Below are positions 1 through 7,808 of a DNA stretch of 39,859 nt, one piece after another (the stretch's first letter is position 1; the number at the start of each line of letters is the position of its first letter). The notes beneath the pieces are model-generated. The model did not search any database. It worked only from the letters and a program-made list of their open reading frames with translations, and was not told the origin of the DNA. Where the stretch lies: the NCBI GenBank assembly GCA_016342755.1, contig JAEINS010000034.1, forward strand, positions 1 to 39,859. The letters run 5' to 3'. The position numbers were made by a program, and so were the translations under genes. This DNA is from Melioribacteraceae bacterium (lineage in GTDB: Bacteria; Bacteroidota; Ignavibacteria; Ignavibacteriales; Melioribacteraceae).

Positions 1-13
1 TTAGGATGGCTAA

Positions 14-190
14 AATTCCACTTTTTTCGGGAATTTTAATTGTCGTTTAAAAGGAATTATAAATGTCGTTAATCAGGGAGTAGTTGCTTTGCAATCGGAC
101 TATAAGTATTCAAGCGTAAAAAACTATTTGTATAGAGATCATTCTATAATCTTTGTGGCAACAGATTATGTAAGTGCCGAGATTGTTTAG
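14..190 (+). pseudogene. Remnant of a Y1 (RAYT/IS200-like) transposase, C-terminal end only
   Basis: A reading frame ending at the TAG at 188-190 encodes a tail containing NQGVVALQSDYKYSSVKNY followed by an aspartate-histidine-serine run. This resembles the C-terminus of REP-associated Y1 transposases, which usually read like NPVKAGIV, then PEDYKYSSA, then DHS. Only about the last 40 codons look transposase-like. Upstream the frame loses resemblance and hits a stop at 11-13, and no catalytic HUH motif or tyrosine is present in the window. It lies beside short palindromes of REP type, as expected of a RAYT locus. The gene may be a relic or may extend intact but frameshifted beyond the window edge. 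The family call rests on a short match recalled by eye. Confidence 0.5.
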
Positions 191-196
191 AGGAAA

Positions 197-218
197 TGTC
201 AAGAAGTGGTTCTTGACA
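197..218. repeat. REP-like palindrome 1
   Basis: Perfect 9-base inverted repeat: left arm TGTCAAGAA, loop GTGG, then the exact reverse complement of the arm. It starts seven bases after the stop of the transposase remnant. It shares its layout (GTCA near the outside, GAA at the loop edge, four-base loop rich in G) with the palindromes at 429-448, 487-510 and 29399-29424. Confidence 0.6.
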
Positions 219-237
219 GCCTCGAAAATACCAAATT

Positions 238-345
238 TATTTATTCACACTTTCGATACGTCCCGACAAATCAGGACTACTCAGATTGACTAGTACCCTT
301 TTTATCAACATCTCTTGACTCCACTCGAAATAACATTAACATTTT
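238..345. repeat. Probable interspersed intergenic repeat (TTTCGATACGTCCCGAC type)
   Basis: The stretch holds TTTCGATACGTCCCGAC, a short imperfect hairpin (GTCCCGAC, AAATC, AGGAC), ACTACTCAG and a later CTCCACTCGAAATAAC. These words are typical of small interspersed repeats scattered between genes in Bacteroidota-type genomes, and do not look like coding sequence. Identity is recalled by eye and copy number cannot be judged from this window. Confidence 0.4.
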
Positions 346-392
346 TAAACAAAAACGAACTTTTAGAACTTTTTATTTGTTTTACGGAACCA

Positions 393-419
393 AACTGTAT
401 ACATTGCGTCTATACAGTT
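393..419. repeat. Perfect inverted repeat, 9-base arms
   Basis: Arms AACTGTATA (393-401) and its reverse complement (411-419) flank a nine-base loop. It sits among the REP-like palindromes but has a different arm sequence and loop, so it may be a separate hairpin. No gene ends close enough upstream to make it an obvious terminator. Confidence 0.5.
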
Positions 420-428
420 AAGTAGCTG

Positions 429-448
429 TTAAGAACCATTTCTTGATA
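429..448 (-). repeat. REP-like palindrome 2, opposite orientation, one mismatch
   Basis: On the minus strand it reads ATCAAGAA, loop ATGG, TTCTTAAC: the same layout as the palindromes at 197 and 487, with one non-paired or wobble position. It is inverted relative to the copy at 487-510, 38 bases away. Two inverted REPs separated by a short spacer is the REPIN arrangement. Confidence 0.45.
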
Positions 449-486
449 GAAAAATACAGTATTAGAATTATAATAGGTCTATAATT

Positions 487-510
487 GAGTCATGAAATGG
501 TTCATGACTC
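487..510 (+). repeat. REP-like palindrome 3
   Basis: Perfect 10-base arms, left arm GAGTCATGAA, loop ATGG, followed by the exact reverse complement. Relative to the copy at 197 the arm differs (CATGAA versus CAAGAA), but both sides changed together, so pairing is kept. Confidence 0.6.
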
Positions 511-525
511 CCAGATGAAAATGTA

Positions 526-551
526 ATGCCGGTATTATTTTATGCCGGCAT
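526..551 (-). terminator. Weak hairpin at the end of the EamA gene
   Basis: Arms ATGCCGG (526-532) and CCGGCAT (545-551) form a 7-base stem around the stop codon of the minus-strand transporter gene. There is no strong T-run after the stem on the minus strand, so its role as a terminator is uncertain. Confidence 0.3.
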
Positions 552-1391
552 CTTTATCTTCACTTTTTCATTTAAGTACAAAGCTCCAATTACAATAATT
601 CCACCAATAAATAATCTTAAAATATTTCCACTTTCTCCAAAAACTAACAAAGAAACTGCAACAGCAATTGGTATTTTAAGATTGTTAAAAACGGCAAGTG
701 TTCCAGAGTTTACTTTTCTGGCACCGTAATTCCACAAGAAAAATCCAATACCTGAGGCAGCAATTCCAAGATATAATAAAGTAAATATCTGTTTATTTGT
801 GATTATTAAATCAGAATAATTGGTTGTAACAGACGCAAATATAAATGTGATTATTGCTGCACCAAGATATACATAGGCGAAAATACTTTTATCGGAATGT
901 GAATTTGTTGACATGACTTTTCTGTAATAAATTTGACCAAATGCAAAACAAAGATTTGAAACTTGCACAATTAAAAATCCAGTTATAATAGTACTGTTTA
1001 TGTCTTCATATTTTATGACGGCAGTTCCTATAACAGAAAATAGTGCGGAGATAAAAAATGATTTATTGAATTTTTTCGAAAATAGATCATTTATAAGTGT
1101 AACATAAATCGGTGTAAATATGGTAAATAGTGCAACTTCATAAGCTTGTAAATATTGGAAAGCGTAAATATAACTGATGTACATTAATCCAAATTGCAAT
1201 GCCCCGGTAAACATAAGCTTTTTTACTAATCGTAATTCAACATTCTTAATTTTTATAAATGGGAGAAAGAGGAAGAATGAAATTCCGATTCTTACAAATG
1301 ATACAAAATTTGGATCAAGACCGGTTAAGTTGTCTTTAATTAGTCCAAACGAAAAAGCCCATAAAAGGGATACTATTAGAAGGTATATCAT
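540..1391 (-). CDS. EamA/DMT-family inner-membrane transporter
   Basis: The 283-residue product is almost entirely hydrophobic, with about ten predicted membrane helices in two similar halves: the 10-TM layout of the drug/metabolite transporter (EamA, RhaT-like) superfamily. The N-terminus (MIYLLIVSLLWAFSFGLIK) and the second-half segment with GIGFFLWNYGARK, followed by FNNLKIPIAVAVSLLVFGE, are characteristic of EamA proteins. Family members export amino acids, metabolites or other small compounds, and the substrate cannot be read from sequence. The gene stands alone: its nearest upstream neighbour on the same strand (the DUF4412 gene) ends about 95 bases away behind a terminator-like hairpin. 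The family call is secure; the substrate is unknown. Confidence 0.88.
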   Translation of the reverse strand: MIYLLIVSLLWAFSFGLIKDNLTGLDPNFVSFVRIGISFFLFLPFIKIKNVELRLVKKLMFTGALQFGLMYISYIYAFQYLQAYEVALFTIFTPIYVTLINDLFSKKFNKSFFISALFSVIGTAVIKYEDINSTIITGFLIVQVSNLCFAFGQIYYRKVMSTNSHSDKSIFAYVYLGAAIITFIFASVTTNYSDLIITNKQIFTLLYLGIAASGIGFFLWNYGARKVNSGTLAVFNNLKIPIAVAVSLLVFGESGNILRLFIGGIIVIGALYLNEKVKIKMPA

Positions 1392-1448
1392 TTAAAATAC
1401 TTTGAAATTTGAAAATAATAAGATAGGGGAATAAGTGGATAAATTAAA

Positions 1449-1475
1449 GACGACATCTTTAAAAAAGATGTCATC
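1449..1475 (-). terminator. Rho-independent terminator of the DUF4412 gene
   Basis: Twelve-base arms (GACGACATCTTT at 1449-1460 and its near-perfect complement at 1464-1475, one mismatch) with a three-base loop. On the minus strand the stem is followed by TTTAATTT. It lies 11 bases beyond the stop of the gene at 1487-2164. Confidence 0.7.
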
Positions 1476-1486
1476 TTTCGTAAAAA

Positions 1487-2164
1487 TTAATTGCCGAACA
1501 TTCCGCCCATATCCATTTTTCTAAAGTTAGAAGGGGCTTTAAATAAATCATTACTCAAACTTTTTTTCTCAAGTTTTAAAGCTTCCATTTTAAACTGTGT
1601 TGTTCCGTCTTCATTTTTAGCAATCATTTTTAATGGGAACATACCTGAATCGGATAATTTTGATAACCAGTTGTTACCACCGCCCATTGGCCCCTGCATA
1701 AATTTGAAATCGCCTAAATCTTTTGCGATCCACATTTCAAATGTTCTACCTTCATCTTTAGAGGACAGTTTTTGACATTCATATCCTAAGATTGTTTCAG
1801 TGCCGCCTTTGGTAAAATTGGCTTCGTCAAAATCTACATCTTCTTCATCATCTTCGTCATCAGCAAACATTTTTGCTTTTTCTTCAAGGCTTTTTAGAGA
1901 GAATTCCATGTACATTTTTTGAGCCGGCATTAACATTATCATATTCTCTTTATCGATGATAGAAGCCATTTTTTGACCTTCAGCATCAATTTCAAATCTG
2001 ATTGTTTCTCCCTTAATGTAATAATCTAATAACTGAGAATTCTCATCACCGCTAAGTTTATATTGAATATAACCTTCAAAAGCCTGTGCGCTAACTGAAT
2101 TAAATGAAGCAATAACCACGATTAAAATTAAAGAAATACGAATAACTATTTTTTTCATTTTCAA
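1487..2164 (-). CDS. Exported DUF4412-family protein
   Basis: 225 residues. An N-terminal signal peptide (a basic start, then a hydrophobic stretch ending near VSAQA) sends it to the periplasm or cell surface. The mature part reads as a DUF4412 domain: FEGYIQYKL near the start, then YYIKGETIRFEID, an IIDKENMIMLMP segment and YMEFSL. It also has an acidic Asp/Glu run near residues 100-115 and a Met/Gly-rich end (MDMGGMFGN). DUF4412 proteins are of unknown function and common in Bacteroidota-like genomes; the fold is probably beta-rich and LolA-like, which is inference. An AAGGAG ribosome-binding site lies just upstream of the ATG. It is monocistronic, with a terminator after it and the hydF terminator before it. 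Confidence 0.8.
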   Translation of the reverse strand: MKMKKIVIRISLILIVVIASFNSVSAQAFEGYIQYKLSGDENSQLLDYYIKGETIRFEIDAEGQKMASIIDKENMIMLMPAQKMYMEFSLKSLEEKAKMFADDEDDEEDVDFDEANFTKGGTETILGYECQKLSSKDEGRTFEMWIAKDLGDFKFMQGPMGGGNNWLSKLSDSGMFPLKMIAKNEDGTTQFKMEALKLEKKSLSNDLFKAPSNFRKMDMGGMFGN

Positions 2165-2226
2165 CTCCTTTTATTTATAAAATATAAATGCCCGACACGC
2201 TACAACAAAACTTCTTAAATTTAGTG

Positions 2227-2250
2227 AAAAATTATTTCTTGATGAAATAA
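2227..2250 (-). terminator. Probable terminator downstream of hydF
   Basis: A seven-base AT-rich stem (TTATTTC and its complement, 2232-2250) with loop TTGAT is followed on the minus strand by five T residues. It starts 13 bases after the hydF stop. The weak stem lowers confidence. Confidence 0.5.
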
Positions 2251-2262
2251 AAACTTCAGTGT

Positions 2263-3486
2263 TTAAATATCTTCCCAGACAGCTATTGCTTCGTCAAATG
2301 GTTCTATTGCTCTTGGAATAGCTCCGTGTATGTATGAAATAAGAACACCGTAATTTACAATTGGTACTTCCATAAATCTGGCTTGTTTAATTCTTGTATG
2401 CATTCCTCTGCGTGTTGCCATACAGGCTCCGCAATGTATTATCAATTTATAATCTGCAAGATTATCCGGGTAATCGGCTCCGCTTCTATGATCGATTTGC
2501 AAATCTCTTTGTGTATGATTTCTAAGCCATCTGGGAATTTTTACTCTGCCAATATCATCTTCCTGCGAATGATGAGTACAGGATTCAGCAATTAAAACTT
2601 TATCACCGTTTAACAGGTCATTAACACGTTTAATACCTTTAACAAATTCGGGCAGTTCGCCTTTATACCTTGCCATTAAAATTGAAAATGTAGTTAGTGG
2701 AATATCATCCGGTACATCAGCCGCAACTTTCATGATTGCCTGACTATCGGTGACAACTAGTTTAGGTTTTTCATTAAGTTTGCTTAACGCCGCGCGCAAT
2801 TCTTTATCCTTTGCAACAACTACAATTGTGTCTTCATCAAGTGCTTCACGTATTGTCTGAACCTGAGGCATTATCAATCGGCCTTTTGGAGCACCAAGAT
2901 CAATTGGGACTACTAATACAACAATATCATGCTGTTTAACAAGATCGCCAATTAATGGCTGTTCTTCTTCAGCCGGAATTAATTTTACAACCTTTTCTTT
3001 TAACTCGTAAATCCCTTTGTCCTCAATACATGAAATTTCCGCAAATCTTAATTTTAGTGAGTTTAATTCTTTTGTTAAATCGGGATTTACACCAAGCTCA
3101 ATTTTATTAAGAGCAATTATAAAAGGTACTTCCAGTTTTTCTAAATGATTAAATAGATTTTGTTCTTCATCTGTTAAAGTGTTCTGGCAACCGAGAACAA
3201 CAATCGCAAAGTCAGCTTCCGAAACAGCTTTAAGAGTTTTACTAATTCTTTTTTGTCCAAGTTCACCAACATCATCAACACCGGCAGTATCAACAAGAAC
3301 AACCGGACCAAAGGGAAGCAGTTCCATAGCTTTTTTAACGGGATCGGTTGTTGTACCCGGAGTATCACTTACAATTACAAGATCTTGCCCAACAAACCTA
3401 TTTACTAATGATGATTTACCAGAGTTTCTTTTACCGACAAATACTATATGCTTCCGTTCTGAATTTGCAACTTTATTCAATTTCAA
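2263..3486 (-). CDS. hydF: [FeFe]-hydrogenase H-cluster maturation GTPase HydF
   Basis: 407 residues, the usual HydF length. HydF is the scaffold GTPase on which the HydE and HydG products are assembled into the 2Fe subcluster before transfer to the hydrogenase. Visible signatures are the P-loop GKRNSGKS (18-25), the G2/G3 region with DTPGTTTDP (41-49) and DTAG (66-69), and NKIE (127-130). The HydF-specific iron-sulfur motif is complete: C303-x-H305 and, 45 residues later, H351-C352-x2-C355. The start overlaps the end of aspA by 14 bases, so the two genes are translationally coupled. No hydrogenase structural gene, hydE or hydG lies in the window, so they must be elsewhere if the pathway works. 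Confidence 0.95.
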   Translation of the reverse strand: MKLNKVANSERKHIVFVGKRNSGKSSLVNRFVGQDLVIVSDTPGTTTDPVKKAMELLPFGPVVLVDTAGVDDVGELGQKRISKTLKAVSEADFAIVVLGCQNTLTDEEQNLFNHLEKLEVPFIIALNKIELGVNPDLTKELNSLKLRFAEISCIEDKGIYELKEKVVKLIPAEEEQPLIGDLVKQHDIVVLVVPIDLGAPKGRLIMPQVQTIREALDEDTIVVVAKDKELRAALSKLNEKPKLVVTDSQAIMKVAADVPDDIPLTTFSILMARYKGELPEFVKGIKRVNDLLNGDKVLIAESCTHHSQEDDIGRVKIPRWLRNHTQRDLQIDHRSGADYPDNLADYKLIIHCGACMATRRGMHTRIKQARFMEVPIVNYGVLISYIHGAIPRAIEPFDEAIAVWEDI

Positions 3487-4882
3487 TTCCTATTTCTTTC
3501 GAAAGAATTTTATACAATTCTTCTTCTGTTAATAATCCGGATTCAAATAACAGATCGATAAACTTTTTATCTTTGTCAAATGCTTCTTTAACAAGCTGTT
3601 CAATTTTATCGTAGCCTAATGTTGGAATTAATGAAGCCGCAATTGCTGAAGTATTAATCAGATTTGATTTACACTTTTCTTTGTTAGCTGTAATTCCATG
3701 AATACAGTTTTTTGAAACATTTCTTAAAACATCCTTTAGCATCGAAAGAGATTTAAGCATTGTGTGTGCTATCATTGGCATAAATGGGTTAAGCTCTAAA
3801 TGTCCGGCAGATGAAAGGTTAGTTATAATAAGATCATTTGCTTTTATCAGTTCACAAATCTGAATCGCGTTTTCCAGAATTACGGGATTTACTTTCCCGG
3901 GCATTATTGAAGAACCTGATTGTTTTGGCGGCAGATTTATTTCTCCAATTCCACCAGCCGGACCGCTTGATAAAAAGCGTAAATCGTTACATATCTTTTG
4001 CAGCGAAACTGATCCGGCTTTTGCTAATCCATGAACTTCAACAAGTGTATCCTGGTTCTGGGTTGTATCAATTAAATCTTCACCTTTTGCAATTGGAAGT
4101 CCGGTAATCTTTTTTAGATTAGCATTAATTGTTAATACGTATTTCCGTTCCGCGGTAATAGAATTTCCAACAGCCGTACCGCCAAGATTAACTGAACGTA
4201 TCCGTTCTTCACAGTTGTAGACGCGCCATCTGTCCCTTGCAACAGCCTGTGCATAAGCTCCAAATTCTTGTCCCAATGTTATTGGAACCGCATCCTGGTA
4301 TTGTGTCCGTGCAAGTTTAATAATTCCTTTAAACTCTTCTTCTTTATTTTGAAGTGATCTTTGGAACAGAGCAAATGCTTCTGATAACTCGCGAAGTAAA
4401 TATATAACGGCAATTTTTAATGCAGTGGGAAAAGTATCGTTTGTAGACTGCGACATATTAACATCATCAAGCGGATGAATAAAATCATACCCGCCATAAT
4501 TTTTTCCGCCAAGTTTTAGAGCTGTATTGGTGATTATTTCATTGATGTTCATGTTTAATGAAGTGCCGGCACCGCCCTGATAAGGATCAACAATAACTTT
4601 TTCAAAAATAGATTTATTATCACTTTCAATTGCGGAATCTGCTTCTTCCAATAATTTATTAATCGCGTTTTCAATTAGGGAATACTTTTCTTCATCCAAT
4701 AGATTACAATTTTTGTTGGTTACCGCGGCAGCTTTTTTCACTAATAAATAGGCTTTTATAAGATGGGGATTTACCTGTTCATTGCTTGAAGGGAAATTAT
4801 TGCTACTTCTTAACGAATGTATTCCATATACAGCGTTGTCTGGGAGTTCTAATTGCCCAAGGGAGTCTTTTTCTATTCTCAT
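3473..4882 (-). CDS. aspA: Aspartate ammonia-lyase
   Basis: 469 residues, full length for the aspartase/fumarase class II superfamily. The reaction is L-aspartate to fumarate plus ammonia, in the cytoplasm. The family signature loop GSSIMPGKVNP is at residues 323-333 and STNDT at 146-150. At 191-200 the protein reads ARTQYQDAVP. Aspartases carry Q where fumarases carry H at this site, which favours aspartase over fumarase. The gene is immediately upstream of, and overlaps, hydF. Aspartase genes are known neighbours of hyd maturation genes in several anaerobes, so ammonia supply for the azadithiolate bridge, or simple fumarate/ammonia metabolism, are both possible; this link is inference. It starts at an ATG preceded by a divergent intergenic region shared with cysS. 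Confidence 0.9.
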   Translation of the reverse strand: MRIEKDSLGQLELPDNAVYGIHSLRSSNNFPSSNEQVNPHLIKAYLLVKKAAAVTNKNCNLLDEEKYSLIENAINKLLEEADSAIESDNKSIFEKVIVDPYQGGAGTSLNMNINEIITNTALKLGGKNYGGYDFIHPLDDVNMSQSTNDTFPTALKIAVIYLLRELSEAFALFQRSLQNKEEEFKGIIKLARTQYQDAVPITLGQEFGAYAQAVARDRWRVYNCEERIRSVNLGGTAVGNSITAERKYVLTINANLKKITGLPIAKGEDLIDTTQNQDTLVEVHGLAKAGSVSLQKICNDLRFLSSGPAGGIGEINLPPKQSGSSIMPGKVNPVILENAIQICELIKANDLIITNLSSAGHLELNPFMPMIAHTMLKSLSMLKDVLRNVSKNCIHGITANKEKCKSNLINTSAIAASLIPTLGYDKIEQLVKEAFDKDKKFIDLLFESGLLTEEELYKILSKEIGIEIE

Positions 4883-4913
4883 AAAGATATTAAGTCTTAT
4901 TTTTATCGATTAA

Positions 4914-4941
4914 AATATATAAAAGTATTTATAGCTCCCAA
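4914..4941 (-). promoter_or_regulatory. Candidate aspA-hydF promoter
   Basis: On the minus strand TTGGGA (4936-4941) is followed after 16 bases by TATATT (4914-4919). The predicted start site is roughly 25 bases upstream of the aspA ATG. The -35 match is only partial. Confidence 0.3.
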
Positions 4942-4996
4942 AACGTTTTTTTCTTTTAATACTAAACTATATTAAGGTAATTAGAAATATGCTTCC

Positions 4997-5025
4997 TTGA
5001 TAAACCTATATCAGCTTTGTATATT
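4997..5025 (+). promoter_or_regulatory. Sigma-70-type promoter of cysS
   Basis: TTGATA (4997-5002), a 17-base spacer and TATATT (5020-5025), each five of six to the housekeeping consensus. The -10 box ends 25 bases before the cysS ATG and a GGAG ribosome-binding site follows. It is the best promoter match noticed in the window. Confidence 0.55.
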
Positions 5026-5050
5026 TTAACATTAAATTATTGGAGATACG

Positions 5051-6454
5051 ATGCAGATATATAATACACTTACGAAGAGAAAGGAAGAATTCAAATCGAT
5101 AGAACCTTCAAAAATAACAATGTATGTTTGCGGCCCTACTGTATATGATTATTTTCACATTGGTAATGCCCGTACATTTATTATGACTGATGTAATAAGA
5201 AGATATTTTGGATACAAAGGTTACGATGTAACTTACGCGATGAATTTAACTGATGTTGATGATAAGATAATAAAAAAATCGAATGAAGAAGGAATTACTC
5301 CTGACGATGTTGCCGATAAGTTTATAGATGCTTTTTTTGAGGATATTGAAAAACTGAAAGTGAAGAAAGCTAATATTTATCCTAAGGCAACTAAGCACAT
5401 GGGAGATATAATTAAGCTTATAAAGGATTTGGAAGATAAAGGTTTTGCCTATAATGTTGACGGGAACGTTTTTTATAATGTTAAAAAATTTGAAGGTTAC
5501 GGAAAACTTAGCGGTAAAAACGTTGATGATCTTTTATCCGGCGCAAGAATAGAAATAAATAATGAAAAAGATAATCCTTTGGATTTTGCTCTATGGAAAA
5601 AAGCTAAAGACGGTGAACCTTCGTGGGATAGCCCTTGGGGAAAAGGAAGACCCGGCTGGCACATTGAATGTTCTGCTATGAGTATGAAACATCTTGGTGA
5701 GACAATAGATATTCACGCCGGCGGAAATGATCTTGTTTTTCCTCATCATGAAAACGAAATTGCGCAGAGCGAAGCCTGTACTTCAAAACAGTTTGTTAAT
5801 TACTGGATGCATTTTGGATTCTTAAATATCAAAGATGAAAAAATGTCTAAATCGCTTGGTAACTTTTTTACCGCCCGCGATATTCTTAAACAATATTCTG
5901 CTGAAGTAATTAGATTGTTTTTGTGCCAGACTCATTATGCCGGTCCGTTAAATTTTAGCGAAGAAGGTCTTAAATCAACTGAAAACGGATTAAAGAAAAT
6001 TACTCTGTTAGCCGAAGAAGTATTAAAAGGATTAGATAATAGCGAAGGTGTAAAACCGGAATTTGATTTCGACAGTTTATATGCTAGTTTTGAAACAGCT
6101 ATGGATGATGATTTTAATTCTTCCAGAGGAGTTGCGGTAATATTCGATTTTGTAAAAGCCGTAAATAAAGTGATTGCTGAAAATGAAAATATTAGTCCGG
6201 AGTTTTTTGAAAAAGCTAAATTGTTTTTAGAAAAAACCGCGGTCGGTGTTTTTGGTATTCTCGATTTTAATTCTATTAGTATTAGTTCAGGCGGTTCATT
6301 AGAAAATGAATTGGTAGAATTGTTCATTAAAATGCGTACTGACGCAAAGACAGAAAAAAACTGGGCTTTGGCTGATAAAATTCGTGATGAACTAAAAGAA
6401 ATCGGTATCGAATTGAAAGACAGTAAAACCGGAACAACATTCAAAAAAATATAA
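5051..6454 (+). CDS. cysS: Cysteinyl-tRNA synthetase
   Basis: 467 residues, standard length. It charges tRNA-Cys with cysteine in the cytoplasm. Class I signatures are in place: C27 in MYVCGPTVYDY (first zinc ligand), the HIGH-type box HIGN at 36-39, GWHIECSAMS with the second zinc cysteine, the zinc-ligand region DLVFPHHENE, and KMSKS at 264-268. The C-terminal anticodon-binding helices end in FKKI. A clear promoter and a GGAG site precede the ATG. Two small envelope genes follow at 16- and 28-base gaps and probably share its transcript. Confidence 0.97.
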   Translation: MQIYNTLTKRKEEFKSIEPSKITMYVCGPTVYDYFHIGNARTFIMTDVIRRYFGYKGYDVTYAMNLTDVDDKIIKKSNEEGITPDDVADKFIDAFFEDIEKLKVKKANIYPKATKHMGDIIKLIKDLEDKGFAYNVDGNVFYNVKKFEGYGKLSGKNVDDLLSGARIEINNEKDNPLDFALWKKAKDGEPSWDSPWGKGRPGWHIECSAMSMKHLGETIDIHAGGNDLVFPHHENEIAQSEACTSKQFVNYWMHFGFLNIKDEKMSKSLGNFFTARDILKQYSAEVIRLFLCQTHYAGPLNFSEEGLKSTENGLKKITLLAEEVLKGLDNSEGVKPEFDFDSLYASFETAMDDDFNSSRGVAVIFDFVKAVNKVIAENENISPEFFEKAKLFLEKTAVGVFGILDFNSISISSGGSLENELVELFIKMRTDAKTEKNWALADKIRDELKEIGIELKDSKTGTTFKKI

Positions 6455-6470
6455 ATTTTCTTAAATTAAA

Positions 6471-6857
6471 ATGAATAAACGATTGGGAATTACTTTATTA
6501 ATAGGACTTGGATTAGCTTTTGTATCATTTTTTTTATGGCAATATGTTTTTCTAATTTATGAAGTGACTTATAAAATAACACCGGAGGAGTTATATTTTG
6601 ATAATGAAACTATTATGAATATTGAAGTTATTCCATTAAACTCGTTTGGAAAACCAGCTCCTTTTAGAAGTGCACCGTCAAAGTTTTTTATTGATGAAGG
6701 AATTGATTATATAAAAATAATTGAAACAAATGAGAATGAAGGCTTCATAAAAATAAAAGCAGTAAAAGCATCCGGGAAAGTTGTACTTACAATTAAATCG
6801 ATTTACGGACTTTTCCCAACAACTTTGGTAATACCGGTTTACAGTAATAATACATAA
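6471..6857 (+). CDS. Small membrane-anchored protein of unknown function, possible Ig-like domain
   Basis: 128 residues, not recognised. One hydrophobic helix near the N-terminus (residues 6-30, with FVSFFLWQYVFLIY) is followed by a hydrophilic, beta-strand-rich region of about 95 residues. The pattern (ITPEELYFDNETIMNIEVIP near its start, later KVVLTIKSIYG) recalls bacterial Ig-like folds in which a strand begins with an accumulation of T/V/I. It is probably anchored in the inner membrane with the domain in the periplasm. It sits between cysS and an exported barrel-like protein in the same direction with short gaps, so co-transcription is likely. No catalytic motif seen. Confidence 0.6.
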   Translation: MNKRLGITLLIGLGLAFVSFFLWQYVFLIYEVTYKITPEELYFDNETIMNIEVIPLNSFGKPAPFRSAPSKFFIDEGIDYIKIIETNENEGFIKIKAVKASGKVVLTIKSIYGLFPTTLVIPVYSNNT

Positions 6858-6885
6858 TAATTTGTATTAAAATTGAAGGTGAAAA

Positions 6886-7665
6886 ATGAAATTAGTTTTT
6901 AGAGCAATTGGTATTTTTCTTGTGATTAGTCAGGTTTTATTTGCGCAGGGTACATCGGGTACAAATGCAAAATATGAGTATAGATCACTTGTTGATATGC
7001 CAACGGCCGGTATTTTGGAAAAAGGATTTGTAGGGATAACCCTTGATAATATGCCAAACGGAGTTGTTGTTTCTAAAATGGAAGTTGGTGTTTTTGATAA
7101 TCTAAGCTTTGGAATTTCTTATGGTGCTTCAAATTTAATTGGAAAGGGTGAACCGGATTGGTATAAATTGCCAGGGATAAATGTTCGCCTAAGAATTATA
7201 AACGAGACAGAAGCTACTCCGGCAATTACGTTCGGATTCGATTCGCAAGGAAAGGGAAGATACGAAGATAGTGAACATGAAAGATTCGAAATTAAATCGC
7301 CCGGATTTTTTGCCGCCGCGGCAAAGAATTTTGAGTTTCTGGGATATTTAAGTGTTCATGGTGTTGTAAATTATTCTCTGGAAAGGGATGATAATGATAA
7401 AGACTTAAATATGCAGATTGGTGTTGAAAAAACAGTCGGCGGAAAATTTTCTGTTGTTGCCGAGTGGAATTTTGCAATCAATGACAACGGTTCTTATTCG
7501 TTTGGTGACGGAGCCGGATTCATAAATATGGGTGCAAGATGGTCTGTTGGCGAAGGTTTTACAGTCGGACTTGACTTTAGAGATATGTTAAATAACAAAA
7601 AAAATATTGAGCCGTCCAGAGCGGACAGATCATTATTTGTGGAATATGTTAAAGCCATATTTTAG
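6886..7665 (+). CDS. Exported beta-barrel protein, function unknown
   Basis: 259 residues with a signal peptide (hydrophobic stretch ending VLFAQG). The mature part alternates polar and hydrophobic residues in strand-length runs with many glycines (for example KMEVGVFDNLSFGISYGASN and ARWSVGEGFTVGLDFRD), as in small outer-membrane barrels of the YjbH-like kind. RBS GAAGGTG precedes the ATG. It follows the small membrane protein by 28 bases. Which ligand or partner it serves cannot be told from sequence. After its stop there is a 143-base gap containing the leader of the next gene. Confidence 0.6.
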   Translation: MKLVFRAIGIFLVISQVLFAQGTSGTNAKYEYRSLVDMPTAGILEKGFVGITLDNMPNGVVVSKMEVGVFDNLSFGISYGASNLIGKGEPDWYKLPGINVRLRIINETEATPAITFGFDSQGKGRYEDSEHERFEIKSPGFFAAAAKNFEFLGYLSVHGVVNYSLERDDNDKDLNMQIGVEKTVGGKFSVVAEWNFAINDNGSYSFGDGAGFINMGARWSVGEGFTVGLDFRDMLNNKKNIEPSRADRSLFVEYVKAIF

Positions 7666-7808
7666 TTTGTATAGTATTTTGAACAATTAGTCTTACATAA
7701 TAGACAAATATATATTAGTTAATCTAATTTAGCGTTCAATTTAATCATTCTTATCAGGCATGATTATTGCGAAATTAGGTTAAACTATAAACTCAACGAG
7801 GTGTCAAA

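Noticed and set aside
1-540. tRNA or small RNA gene in the gene-free left end
   Set aside because: No cloverleaf pattern, anticodon arm or conserved TTCRA loop was found; the palindromes explain the visible structure.
3473-4882. Calling the lyase a fumarase
   Set aside because: The ARTQYQDAVP site carries the Gln of aspartases rather than the His of class II fumarases.
5935-6444. 169-codon minus-strand frame
   Set aside because: Lies wholly opposite the well-supported cysS gene and encodes a low-complexity Ser/Phe/Lys-rich product of antisense type.
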